From Acidobacteriota bacterium (GTDB lineage: Bacteria; Acidobacteriota; Thermoanaerobaculia; Gp7-AA8): 48,523 bases of DNA. Positions within the stretch are counted from its first letter, which is position 1. The number at the start of each line of letters is the position of its first letter. Shown one piece after another: positions 1 through 8,004 of the stretch. The notes beneath the pieces are model-generated. The model was not told the origin of the DNA and searched no databases. It saw only the letters and a program-made list of their open reading frames with translations. The stretch spans positions 1 through 48,523 of the forward strand of contig QHVT01000032.1 of NCBI GenBank assembly GCA_003223645.1, given 5' to 3'. The position numbers were made by a program, and so were the translations under genes.

Positions 1-2
1 TC

Positions 3-158
3 TACAAAGAACGAGCAGCGACGGCGGAGTTAGTCAACGCCCAGTGCCGTGCCCAAGGTCTATGGCAGTTCCTCGTACGCGGAACGGAAAAGGTGCGTTC
101 GGTCGCGCTGCTGCACGCAATCGTCAATAACATGCGCCGCGGGTGGGCGTTCGCCTAA
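3..158 (+). CDS. Transposase C-terminal fragment (IS1182-like), cut by window edge
   Basis: An open frame of 51 residues enters from the left edge and stops at TAA 156-158. It reads YKERAATAELVNAQ, then GLWQFLVRGTEKVRSVAL, then NNM. This matches the C-terminal end of DDE transposases of the IS1182 type, where a YK.RA..E..NA stretch precedes a VRG..KV.....L.A...N tail (family knowledge). The catalytic core lies outside the window, so I cannot say whether the element is intact. No terminal inverted repeat is obvious in the 180 bases that follow. It sits about 330 bases from a toxin-antitoxin pair, a common accessory setting. Confidence 0.7.
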   Translation, partial: YKERAATAELVNAQCRAQGLWQFLVRGTEKVRSVALLHAIVNNMRRGWAFA

Positions 159-341
159 CCAGAACCGCGAAAATCGACCGCACCGACCTTCGTGCAGTTT
201 TCTCGACGCTCTTCAGCGGCTATCTTCTTGTCTCGACCCGCACCGTCCCCTTGAGTTCTTCGCGGCTCGAGGTCTCGCGCACGCCATCATCTCGCTCCTT
301 CTGACTCCCTTCTGTCGCCGATCGCGAATCCTTCACAGCCT
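159..341. other. Non-coding stretch
   Basis: No convincing gene, RNA or hairpin is seen between the transposase stop and the palindromic repeat at 342. Open frames here have unnatural Arg/Ser-rich compositions. It may hold the end of the insertion sequence. Confidence 0.4.
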
Positions 342-440
342 CCGAGCGTGAGCGAGGGACCTGGGGCTCGGGTGGCGGCACAATGGACGTGCCTCGTAGC
401 CCCACCCGCCCAGGTCCCTCGCTCACGCTCGGGATGACAG
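342..440. repeat. Palindromic intergenic repeat, copy 1 (SSRA type)
   Basis: Left arm 342-365 (GAGCGTGAGCGAGGGACC core) pairs with right arm 409-433 (GGTCCCTCGCTCACGCTC core) over more than 20 bp, with a GC-rich centre. A homologous element in opposite orientation lies at 13107-13207, including the central block around CCGCCACCCGAGC. Two copies with shared arms and centre show a dispersed repeat rather than a simple terminator. It follows the 3' end of the leftward toxin gene at 485 and could act as its terminator (inference). Confidence 0.8.
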
Positions 441-484
441 GTTATTGATGCTTCTGAACGTGGTGAGCATGCCTTAGGGCACGC

Positions 485-781
485 TCACCTCCGCTCGGCG
501 AGAACGTCCGGATCACGCGCCTGATGCAACACTGCGACGACGACGATCCGATCCTCGGCGGCGTGAAAGAACAACGCGTACGGAAACCGGTGCAGCAGTA
601 GGCGTCTGAATGTTCGATGAACGATCTGGTATGCGAGTGGTTGATCTTTCGCTCGCGCGATCGCGCTATCAACCGCGTCTAGAAACCGATCACCGAGCAG
701 CGGGGAGATCTTGCGATACCAGATCCGTGCATCGCGAATGTCTCGTTTCGCGAGAGGCCGGATGACAACGCGTTCGATCAT
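485..781 (-). CDS. RelE/ParE-family toxin
   Basis: 98 residues, the usual size for ParE/RelE toxins. The N-terminus IERVVIRPLAKRDI fits the first strand and helix. The Arg-rich stretch FRRLLLHRFPYALFF followed by IVVVAVLHQARDP is the family's characteristic C-terminal sheet. ParE toxins poison gyrase and RelE toxins cleave ribosome-bound mRNA; the sequence does not decide between them. The start overlaps the antitoxin stop by 4 bases (778-781), so the pair is translationally coupled. Antitoxin first, toxin second is the standard order. Confidence 0.85.
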   Translation of the reverse strand: MIERVVIRPLAKRDIRDARIWYRKISPLLGDRFLDAVDSAIARAKDQPLAYQIVHRTFRRLLLHRFPYALFFHAAEDRIVVVAVLHQARDPDVLAERR

Positions 782-996
782 TCGGATCGAAGCGATGCCT
801 TGACGTCATCCCACGACTCACCTTCTTCGGGATTGTTCTGAAACTCCAGCCACCGTTTCTCCAACTCGTCGCGTTGCGCGGCGGTCAGAGGCAAAGCATC
901 CGAGTCTTCGAAAACGCTCTCCCATATCTCCTGAGCGATCGCAACGCGCTCGGGCGCGGGAAGCTCGAGAATGTCTTCGATCGTCGCACGGCTCAT
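778..996 (-). CDS. Antitoxin of addiction module (TIGR02574-like)
   Basis: 72 residues, acidic. The N-terminal half (IEDILELPAPERVAIAQEIWESV) has the L-P..ER..LA..LW.S pattern of the small antitoxins called addiction module component TIGR02574. The rest is an acidic helix ending in a WDDVKASL motif that resembles the E.SWeeV...l end of that family. It should bind and neutralise the ParE-like toxin at 485-781. Its start lies only 4 bases after the methyltransferase stop (1001), so the module may be read from an upstream promoter as part of a longer leftward operon. Confidence 0.85.
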   Translation of the reverse strand: MSRATIEDILELPAPERVAIAQEIWESVFEDSDALPLTAAQRDELEKRWLEFQNNPEEGESWDDVKASLRSE

Positions 997-1000
997 CGCA

Positions 1001-1876
1001 CTATGCTACTCCACTGAACGTCAGCTCGATCCACCCCCGATTCCCCTCCCCCATCACAGCCGACTCCTCCTCCCGCGCCCACGAATGCAATGCATCGCGA
1101 AGCGGCCGGATCGCTTCTCGTCGCAGCGCGCGCAGGAACGTGAACCGGTGCTTCTCCACCAAGCCGCGGAGGGCTGCGATGTCGTAGCCGAATCGATGCG
1201 GCCATCCGAGGAGTCCGTTGTACGCGAGAAGTGGAAACGCCGACTGGTCCTTTCTTCGTTGGACATAAAAGGCCGCGTCCGGAACGCGGATGACGAGCAG
1301 ACCGGAATCGTGCAAGAGACGGCGAGCATTCGTGAGCATCTCGTGCGGACTAGCCAGCTGTTCGAAGCAATTCCAGATGAACACGGCATCGACTTCGAGC
1401 GCGCAGTCGCGCAGTTCGAGACATCGCGCGTCGAGTCCGCGGCGGCGGCAGAAGCGCACGACATCGCAGCCGATGTCCGTCCCGATCGCGCGCCAGCCCC
1501 ATTCCTCGGCGACGGAGAGGAACCCGCCGACATAACTGCCCACCTCGATCACGCGCGCGCCGGACGGCAGGAGCGGTCGATAGTCGATCGCTTTCGCGCG
1601 AAACGCTCGCACGTGCGTCTCATGAAGACGCTCCAGGACATCAGCGCCGTACTGGTCGTGACGAAACACATCTTCGTCCGGCGCCGCGTCGCGAATCAGG
1701 ATGCCGCAGCGCGAGCAACGCATGACCGCCGCGGGCGTGCCGAGGACGACGTTCGTAACGTCGCGCAACTCTTCGTGAGAGAAACGTTGCTCGAGCCTTC
1801 GCGCGAAGAATCGATTGCGAGCGTGCAGTTCCGCCTCGATCTCCATTCGATCGAGGAAGAGAAGTCCGGCATGCAT
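1001..1876 (-). CDS. Class I SAM-dependent methyltransferase
   Basis: 291 residues. A small-residue loop VIEVGSYVGGFL near residue 105 is the SAM-binding motif I; GTDIG follows as motif II, and VDAVFIWNCFEQLASP plus LLHDSGLLVIRVP give the motif IV/V region of the Methyltransf_23 type. The N-terminal third has CSRCGILIR, possibly half of a zinc site, as in methyltransferases that act on sugars or small molecules. The substrate is unknown. The start is uncertain: ATG 1876 has no clear Shine-Dalgarno sequence and an internal Met lies at 1846. It follows the ATPase gene by 43 bases in the same direction. Confidence 0.75.
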   Translation of the reverse strand: MHAGLLFLDRMEIEAELHARNRFFARRLEQRFSHEELRDVTNVVLGTPAAVMRCSRCGILIRDAAPDEDVFRHDQYGADVLERLHETHVRAFRAKAIDYRPLLPSGARVIEVGSYVGGFLSVAEEWGWRAIGTDIGCDVVRFCRRRGLDARCLELRDCALEVDAVFIWNCFEQLASPHEMLTNARRLLHDSGLLVIRVPDAAFYVQRRKDQSAFPLLAYNGLLGWPHRFGYDIAALRGLVEKHRFTFLRALRREAIRPLRDALHSWAREEESAVMGEGNRGWIELTFSGVA

Positions 1877-1919
1877 GCAACGCCGGAGGCGTGCAAGACG
1901 ACAGCCTGATTGCTTCGCT

Positions 1920-4247
1920 TTACTTGACCGCGATCGCCCGCGCCTGCTTGATGTCCATCACGCCCTTGAATGCCTTCTCGATCGCGTCCTGCATCAGCGT
2001 CCGCATGCCTTGCTGCATGGCCAGCCTGCGCAGATCATCGATCGTCGCGCGGTGCTGGATCGCTTTCTTCAGCTCGTCGGTGCCGGCGAGGAGCTCGTGC
2101 ACGCCCATGCGCCCTTTGTAGCCGCTGTTCGTGCACGCGGGGCAGCCTTTCGGCTTGTACAGCATCAGCTCCGGCGAATAGGTGATCTTCGTTTCGGGCC
2201 AGTATTCGTAGCCGTACGCCTCGATGATCTCCTCGAACTCTTCCGGCGTCGGGTTGTAGCCCTCTTTGCATTTCGCGCAGAGCACGCGGATGAGTCTTTG
2301 CGCCATGATGCCCAGGAGCGCGTCCGCGAAGTTGAAGGGATCGATGTTCATGTCGAGCAGACGCGTGATCGTCTCCGGCGCGGAGTTCGTGTGCAGCGTC
2401 GAGAAGACGAGATGGCCGGTGAGCGACGCCTCGATGCCGATCGCCGCGGTCTCGTGATCGCGCATCTCGCCGACCATGATCACGTCGGGATCGGCGCGCA
2501 GGAATGAGCGCATCGCGGCTGCGAACGTGAAGTCGATCTTCGGCTGCACCTGCACCTGCCGCAATCCGCGCTGCGTGATCTCGACCGGATCCTCGGCCGT
2601 CCAGATTTTCATGTCGACGGTGTTGATGAATCCGAGTGCCGAGTGCAGCGTCGTCGTTTTGCCCGAGCCGGTCGGACCGACGACGAGACAGATGCCGTAC
2701 GGCTTCTGCACGATGTGCTTGAACCTCTCGAGATTGCGCTCGGAGAAGCCCATCTTCTCCAGCGGCAGCGGCTTCGACGCCGCGAGGATGCGCATCACCA
2801 CGTCCTCGTTCTGATTCGCGGTCGGAATCGTCGCGACGCGGAGCTCGATCGTGCCGCGCGAATACTTGAAGCGGATCTTCCCATCCTGCGGCTTGCGCTT
2901 CTCCGAGATGTCGAGCCGCGCCATGATCTTGAGGCGCTGCACGACTGCGTTGCGGTGCGCGCCCGGGACCTCCATGAACTTCTGGCAGTCGCCGTCGATG
3001 CGCAGCCGGATGACGCACGGATTCTTCGGACCGTCGGGCTCGACATGGATGTCCGATGCTCCGCGCGCGAAGGCCTCGATGATCAACTGATTGACCAGCT
3101 TCACGATGCCGGAGTCGGTCTCATCGAGCTCGGGCTGGTCACTGCCGGCCGGACTGTCTTCCAGTTCGACCTTCTCCCCTTCGCCAAGGGAATCGAGAAT
3201 CTTCGCCCAGTCCGCGGAATCGGACGAACTCCCGTCGCCGCCGCCGTCCCTCGACTCGCCGTAGGAGTTGGCGATGTAGTCGAGGATGTCGTGCTTCATC
3301 GCCACGAGGAACTCGCTTCGCGGCGCGAGGTTCATCGCGCGGATGCCATCGATGCGCGTCAAGTCCTGCGGGTCGTCGACCGCCACGACCAGCATGCCCG
3401 GCTTGCGTTCCACCGGTGCGGCGCCATGTTTCCTCCAGATGTCGGCGGAGACGCGCTCGCGCAAGTCGGCGGGGATCTCCTGCGTGCCGTCGTAGTGAAA
3501 CCACGGCGTGGAGTAGTACGCCGACAGCGAGGCGCCGATCTCTTCTTTCGAGATGCTGAAGTCCTCGATCAGGACCTTCTCGACGTTCGTGTTGTTCATA
3601 CGCGCGTTGCTGACCGCCTGCTCGAGCATCTTCTCCGACAGAATGCCCTTGTCGATCAGCGCGCCGAAGCGCGACGGCTTCGACGTGCGCGCCACCTTGT
3701 GCTGGTTGTAGAACGCGATGCCGAGGATGCGCGCGATCTCTTCGACGCCGTCTTCGTCCTGGCCGGTGAAGAACGGTCCGTGCCGCTTGTTGATCAGCTG
3801 CACGACGCCGAGGAGATACTTCTCGAACATGATCGGAACGGCGAGCACGGCCTTCGTGCGGAAGCCGCTCTGCTTGTCCCAGCGCTGATCGAAGCGGAGA
3901 TTCGCGTGGAAACGCTGCAGCTCCGTCGTATCGTAGGCGTCTTTGATGTTGATGGTCTTGCGCGCGAGCGCGGTGAAACCGGCGATCGACGCGAACGACT
4001 TCGGAACGCGGATTTCCTTCGGTTGATCGCCGCCCGCCTTCTGCAGCGAATACAGCTCCTGGTTCTTCGTGTCGATCGCATAGATCGTGAGGCGCTCCGC
4101 GTCGAGCAGCTCCAGGATCTTGTCCTTGAGCGTCATCAGAATGTGCGCGATCGACTCCGCGGAGTTGATCTGATTCGCGATCGCGGTGAGCTTCTTGCGG
4201 AACTCCAGCTCACGCTCGAGAGACAAAGGCGGCGCCTGAACGGTCAT
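1920..4247 (-). CDS. PilB/GspE-type secretion ATPase with N-terminal GAF domain
   Basis: 775 residues. A GAF-like domain spans roughly 20-180 (IYAIDT, VLAVPIMF, GVVQLINK). A MshEN/T2SSE N-domain follows (FGALIDKGILSEKML, then YSTPWFHY). The ATPase core has Walker A GPTGSGKTTTLHS near 522, Asp box EDPVEI, Walker B DPDVIMVGEMRD near 585, His box GHLVFSTLHTN, and a zinc site CAKC ... CPAC near 654-702. It should power type IV pilus assembly or type II secretion at the inner membrane. Start ATG 4247 was chosen over an upstream in-frame start at 4295 because GGAG lies 9 bases upstream. The GAF domain suggests control by a small ligand (inference). No pilin or PilC gene is nearby. Confidence 0.9.
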   Translation of the reverse strand: MTVQAPPLSLERELEFRKKLTAIANQINSAESIAHILMTLKDKILELLDAERLTIYAIDTKNQELYSLQKAGGDQPKEIRVPKSFASIAGFTALARKTINIKDAYDTTELQRFHANLRFDQRWDKQSGFRTKAVLAVPIMFEKYLLGVVQLINKRHGPFFTGQDEDGVEEIARILGIAFYNQHKVARTSKPSRFGALIDKGILSEKMLEQAVSNARMNNTNVEKVLIEDFSISKEEIGASLSAYYSTPWFHYDGTQEIPADLRERVSADIWRKHGAAPVERKPGMLVVAVDDPQDLTRIDGIRAMNLAPRSEFLVAMKHDILDYIANSYGESRDGGGDGSSSDSADWAKILDSLGEGEKVELEDSPAGSDQPELDETDSGIVKLVNQLIIEAFARGASDIHVEPDGPKNPCVIRLRIDGDCQKFMEVPGAHRNAVVQRLKIMARLDISEKRKPQDGKIRFKYSRGTIELRVATIPTANQNEDVVMRILAASKPLPLEKMGFSERNLERFKHIVQKPYGICLVVGPTGSGKTTTLHSALGFINTVDMKIWTAEDPVEITQRGLRQVQVQPKIDFTFAAAMRSFLRADPDVIMVGEMRDHETAAIGIEASLTGHLVFSTLHTNSAPETITRLLDMNIDPFNFADALLGIMAQRLIRVLCAKCKEGYNPTPEEFEEIIEAYGYEYWPETKITYSPELMLYKPKGCPACTNSGYKGRMGVHELLAGTDELKKAIQHRATIDDLRRLAMQQGMRTLMQDAIEKAFKGVMDIKQARAIAVK

Positions 4248-4370
4248 CTCGTGTTTCTCCGAATGGTGTTTACGAACCTCGACAAAGAATAGCACTGGCG
4301 GAACTTATACTCGGAAACGGGATCAGAGCCGCATTGACGGCAGTAATGACGGCTGCTAACCTCGCTGAAG
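4248..4370. promoter_or_regulatory. Divergent intergenic region with likely promoters
   Basis: The 123 bases separate the leftward ATPase gene from the rightward exported-protein cluster, so promoters for both should lie here. AT-richer patches such as TATACTC and TATTCT occur but no textbook -35/-10 pair stands out. Confidence 0.35.
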
Positions 4371-5270
4371 ATGTCATTCCGCCTGGTGGCAGCCACGCTT
4401 TTGCAGCTGATGATGGCCGGTTTCGGGGTGATGCCGGATGCTGCGGGCGCCACGTTACCTGATCCGGCCACCGGAGAAATCAACGGGACGATCGCGCTCC
4501 TTTTGTGGCCGGTCAGTCCGGACGCCAGCCGTCAACCGCTGTCTGCAGAAGGTTGCGAGGTCCACCTCACGCTCTCGGATTCTCAGACCGACGAGACGCG
4601 ATATCCCTGTAGCGGATGGTTTCAGCCGCCGGGCCGGGGACGCTATCTCGTTTGGCTCGAGCAGGGCGAAACGGTGAGTCCGCAGACGTTCATCACGTTC
4701 GACTATCTCCGTTTCCGCGGCCTCGGCCAGACGATCTTGATGCCGATGAGAGCGGCCGGATGGCTTCGCGTGGATGCTCCAAAGACCGCGGACGGTGCGA
4801 CGGTGCGTGTTCTTTCCCTCGAGGAATCTGCCGAGGACGTCCGCGCATTCGATCGGCGGGTTCCGGCATCGCAAGGCGGAGTTACGGTCCGCGTTCCCGC
4901 GGGCCGTGCGATCGCCGGAGTGTTCGACTCGACAGGGCGGGCCCGGGCGCTTTCGCGCCCGGTGCAAGTGAAGAAGGGAACCACGAGGACCGTCGCACCC
5001 AGCACGCCTCCGAACACGGACGTCCTCGTATCGCTGGTCCGCAGGAACCACAAACACGCCGATGCCTGCCGCTCCTCGATCGTGTTCCCGAACGGCTCCG
5101 AGCAGCCGGCGGAAGCCACGCTCGTCGCCTGGGATCGAGTCGTTGCCGTCTGGTATGGACTGAAATCGGCAGAAGGTCGTGTCCTCGTCGATTGCGGACC
5201 GTCGAAGTTCGAGAAGGAGATTCAACTCGCTCGATTCAAAGTGATCACGATCCGCGATGAACTTCATTAG
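4371..5270 (+). CDS. Exported protein of unknown function, short paralogue
   Basis: 299 residues. The first 27 form a signal peptide (AATLLQLMMAGFGVM, then AAGA). The rest is beta-rich with few charged helices and four or five cysteines. It aligns along its length with the N-terminal third of the protein at 5477-7660: VFDSTGRARALSRPV against LFDAKGNALAISKPH, VVAVWYGLKS against ILAIWYGVDA, and C-terminal IQLARFKVITIRDELH against VDVARLRITTVRAKLQ. No known enzyme motif is seen. It opens a three-gene rightward cluster of exported proteins. The start has only a weak ribosome site. Confidence 0.75.
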   Translation: MSFRLVAATLLQLMMAGFGVMPDAAGATLPDPATGEINGTIALLLWPVSPDASRQPLSAEGCEVHLTLSDSQTDETRYPCSGWFQPPGRGRYLVWLEQGETVSPQTFITFDYLRFRGLGQTILMPMRAAGWLRVDAPKTADGATVRVLSLEESAEDVRAFDRRVPASQGGVTVRVPAGRAIAGVFDSTGRARALSRPVQVKKGTTRTVAPSTPPNTDVLVSLVRRNHKHADACRSSIVFPNGSEQPAEATLVAWDRVVAVWYGLKSAEGRVLVDCGPSKFEKEIQLARFKVITIRDELH

Positions 5271-5283
5271 CAGGAGAGAAAGT

Positions 5284-5523
5284 ATGCGTAGACGTCTTGC
5301 CTCGATTGCCGTTCTGATCATTCTCGTCGCGCCGGCTGCATTCGCTAGTGGCGGACATTGCGTTCCTCCGTTCGGATATATCGAAACCTGCGGCGCGCAA
5401 TGCGGACAACCGGGCCAGTGCACTTATACAAGTCCGAAGGACTACTGTCTCGTCACGGACGACGGCTACGGATGTCATGACGGCCAGGATGACCCCTGCT
5501 GCGAGCCAGACCCCGGCTTCTGA
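5284..5523 (+). CDS. Small Cys-rich exported protein
   Basis: 79 residues from ATG 5284, which has GGAGAG 8 bases upstream and so is preferred over 5257. A signal peptide (LASIAVLIILVAPAAFA) leads to a mature part of about 60 residues with eight cysteines, including a CC pair near the end, suggesting a disulfide-knotted fold. The family is not recognised. It lies between two paralogous exported proteins and its last 47 bases overlap the start of the next gene. Reading frame, ribosome site and signal peptide together make it a real gene. Confidence 0.65.
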   Translation: MRRRLASIAVLIILVAPAAFASGGHCVPPFGYIETCGAQCGQPGQCTYTSPKDYCLVTDDGYGCHDGQDDPCCEPDPGF

Positions 5524-7660
5524 TCGGCCGCACCCGGGCGGCCGGCTCGCCATTTGGCTCGGAGTCGTAACGATCGCCGCGCTTTCTGTGCGCGGCGCAA
5601 CGGTACGCATTTCTCCGGCGAAGCCATCGGCCGCCGATTGCCAGGTGCATGTTGTCTCGCTCGCTGCCGGCCGGGAGATCGTCGCGCGATGCGGCCAGAC
5701 ATTCGAGATTCCGTCCGGTGACGCCGAGGGATGGATTGAATCGTCCGCCCAGGTCTCCCCTTCCACGGTCGATGTCAGCGACGGCGGCGATTTCACCGTA
5801 CCGGCCGCGGTTCCATCAGGCCGTGTCCTGGTCACGGCGCCGAGTGCTCTCCGGAGCGGCGAGCACGCCGCATTGTTCGGACTCGCGCCGCCGCCGGAAG
5901 CACCTCTCTTCGAACGACCCATCCTCGGCGGCGGCCTCGCGCATCCTCACCTCGTCCCGGCCGGAAATGTCGTCGCCGTCCTTTTTGATGCAAAGGGAAA
6001 CGCTCTCGCGATCTCGAAGCCGCATCCTGTGGCGGCATCGAAGCAGACCACGGTCGAAAGCACGCGAACGGCGGGCGACCTCCTCGTGATCCTCGAGCGG
6101 CCGGGATCAGAATCGAAAGAACCGGTGGGACTCACGGCAATGGTCGGCGATGCGCGGCGTCCACCGGACGTTTTCGTCGTCGGATCCGATCGCATCCTCG
6201 CAATTTGGTATGGAGTCGATGCGCGCGCGGTCCGCTTGGTACTCGACTCGAAAACTGTGCGCCTGCCGGTCGAGGCGGTCGATGTGGCACGCCTCCGCAT
6301 CACTACCGTGCGCGCGAAGCTGCAGCCGCTGCCGACGCTCACGGTTGCCATCGGGGATTTGCCGCCATCCGTCAAACGGGAAGATCTCCCCCCGCTTTAT
6401 CTGACGGTTCTTGGAGACCGCGGCGACACGTCGATCCGGCCGCGGATCGAGGCGACGGCGGGGAAGACGTACACGTTCGAGCACTTGCCGCCCATCCGAG
6501 CGCTCGTCATGCTCGAGATCGGCCCGTTCAAGACAGGAGGGCGCGTGGATCTCACGTCGGGCAATGATGTTCACCTGGATCTCGCACTCGAGCCCGTTCC
6601 GATTTCCGGAACCGTCTATGCCGGCGAGTCGGCGGCACGCGCCGAGCTTCGGTTCCTGCAGAAAGGGGAGCCGGTTCGCGTCGAGACCGACGAGCGCGGG
6701 CGTTACAACGTGACGTTATGGGAAGAGCGCCGGTATTTCGTCGACATTCTGCTGCTCGACCAACCCGCCATTCCTCCGAGTCAGGAAGTGGTCGCCGTCG
6801 CCGCGAATCAGACGATCGATTTCCGCATTCCGGCGATGCACTTCGCGGCGCGGATTCATGATGCCGAGGACGGCGAGCCGGTCGGGCACGCGACCGTGGC
6901 AGTGCGCAATTCGTGGACCGCGGAGGACGGCCCCCACAACAGCGTGCGCGCCTTTCCATCCGATGGCGAGACGCTCACGCAATTACCCCCGCAGAAGGCC
7001 GGGAGATCGGAAGTGCGCGTGACCGCGCCCGGCTATCTGGAAGTCGGTCCTCTGATCGTGGAGATCCAACCAGACATGCGCGAGAGCATCGTTGACGTAC
7101 CGATGCATCGGATCGGCGAAACCCGGGTGATCGAGTTGCGGTCACCCGATGGTTCGGCGGCGGCCGGCGCGGAGCTCGCCGTTTCGGCTGACGCAAGCCA
7201 GATCGTCTGGCGCGGCACAGCCGACACCGCGGGACGGATCGACCTGCCGAAATCGTTCGCGACGATGCTGCTGCTGACACGACATCCTTCCGCAGCGTCG
7301 ACAGTGTTCCGACTCGATCAGGACGCGACGAGACCGTTCGTCGATCATCTCCGCGCGCCGGGGACCGCCCTCACCATCATTGCCAAACCGCGCGACGCGT
7401 CGCGCGCGGCAAGGGCCGTCGTGGCATCGATCGACGGGATTCGACTGACCGGTGCGGCGCTCGGGTTTTTGACGTGGTCGTCCAGCCTCACGGATCGCGA
7501 GTATCAATGGGTCGCTCGTAACTTACCGCCCCAGCCGCTGCACGTGATCGTCGTAGCTCCACCAAAGGTGGGACAGGCGCTTGCCGGAACGTTCGACGCC
7601 GTCGCCACTGTGTTGCCGTATCCATGGCCGACCGGCGCGACGGTTCAGCCAATCGATTGA
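5477..7660 (+). CDS. Large exported protein with repeated beta-domains, long paralogue
   Basis: About 727 residues from ATG 5477; 5486 is also possible. A hydrophobic segment (LAIWLGVVTIAALSV) gives a signal peptide. Residues to about 290 are homologous to the protein at 4371-5270. After that come several beta-sandwich stretches of the carboxypeptidase-regulatory type, for example ISGTVYAGESAARAEL with DERGRYNVTL, and RVTAPGYLE. Such domains are common in exported adhesins and peptidase accessory proteins (family knowledge). No catalytic motif is seen. The frame is open upstream of 5477, but that part overlaps the Cys-rich gene and lacks signal-peptide features. Confidence 0.75.
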   Translation: MTARMTPAASQTPASDRPHPGGRLAIWLGVVTIAALSVRGATVRISPAKPSAADCQVHVVSLAAGREIVARCGQTFEIPSGDAEGWIESSAQVSPSTVDVSDGGDFTVPAAVPSGRVLVTAPSALRSGEHAALFGLAPPPEAPLFERPILGGGLAHPHLVPAGNVVAVLFDAKGNALAISKPHPVAASKQTTVESTRTAGDLLVILERPGSESKEPVGLTAMVGDARRPPDVFVVGSDRILAIWYGVDARAVRLVLDSKTVRLPVEAVDVARLRITTVRAKLQPLPTLTVAIGDLPPSVKREDLPPLYLTVLGDRGDTSIRPRIEATAGKTYTFEHLPPIRALVMLEIGPFKTGGRVDLTSGNDVHLDLALEPVPISGTVYAGESAARAELRFLQKGEPVRVETDERGRYNVTLWEERRYFVDILLLDQPAIPPSQEVVAVAANQTIDFRIPAMHFAARIHDAEDGEPVGHATVAVRNSWTAEDGPHNSVRAFPSDGETLTQLPPQKAGRSEVRVTAPGYLEVGPLIVEIQPDMRESIVDVPMHRIGETRVIELRSPDGSAAAGAELAVSADASQIVWRGTADTAGRIDLPKSFATMLLLTRHPSAASTVFRLDQDATRPFVDHLRAPGTALTIIAKPRDASRAARAVVASIDGIRLTGAALGFLTWSSSLTDREYQWVARNLPPQPLHVIVVAPPKVGQALAGTFDAVATVLPYPWPTGATVQPID

Positions 7661-7680
7661 CGAACGCGACGAGACGCGCG

Positions 7681-8004
7681 TCACCGCACCCGATAGCCCA
7701 ACTTTCGCAACTCCTCCGCCACCCGACCCGCGTGGTCGCCCTGGAGCTCGATCTCGCCGTCCTTCGCGGTCCCGCCGGAGCCGCATTTCTTCTTCAGTGT
7801 TGCGGCGAGTTTGGCGAGCGTTTCCGGTGTGTGCTCGAAGCCGGTGGCGACGGTGACGGTCTTGCCGGCGCGGCGTTTGCGGTCGAGGGTGACGCGGATT
7901 TGTTGCCGCGAGGGCTCGACGTCGTGTGCGGCATCGAGCTTTCCTTCCTCGCGCAGCTTCTTCGCCTGCTCGGGATCGCTCGTCCAGACGAGCCTGGACG
8001 ACAT
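7681..8004 (-). CDS. SUI1/eIF1-like translation factor (YciH type)
   Basis: 107 residues. The C-terminal 75 residues have the SUI1 fold signature: IRVTLDRKRRAGKTVTVATGFEH, then LKKKCGSGGTAKDGEIELQGDH and LRKLGYRVR. YciH proteins are homologous to eukaryotic eIF1 and influence start-codon discrimination in vitro (family knowledge). Its ATG shares bases with the stop of the upstream ATPase gene in a TGATG overlap at 8002-8006, so its translation should be coupled to that gene. Confidence 0.9.
   Translation of the reverse strand: MSSRLVWTSDPEQAKKLREEGKLDAAHDVEPSRQQIRVTLDRKRRAGKTVTVATGFEHTPETLAKLAATLKKKCGSGGTAKDGEIELQGDHAGRVAEELRKLGYRVR

Noticed and set aside
2643-4292. Long open frame on the plus strand opposite the secretion ATPase
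   Set aside because: Arg/Asp/Leu-rich shadow of the ATPase in high-GC DNA; no motif, while the opposite strand has full ATPase motifs.
4248-4295. 16-residue N-terminal extension of the GAF-ATPase
   Set aside because: ATG 4247 has a good ribosome site, the upstream start has none.
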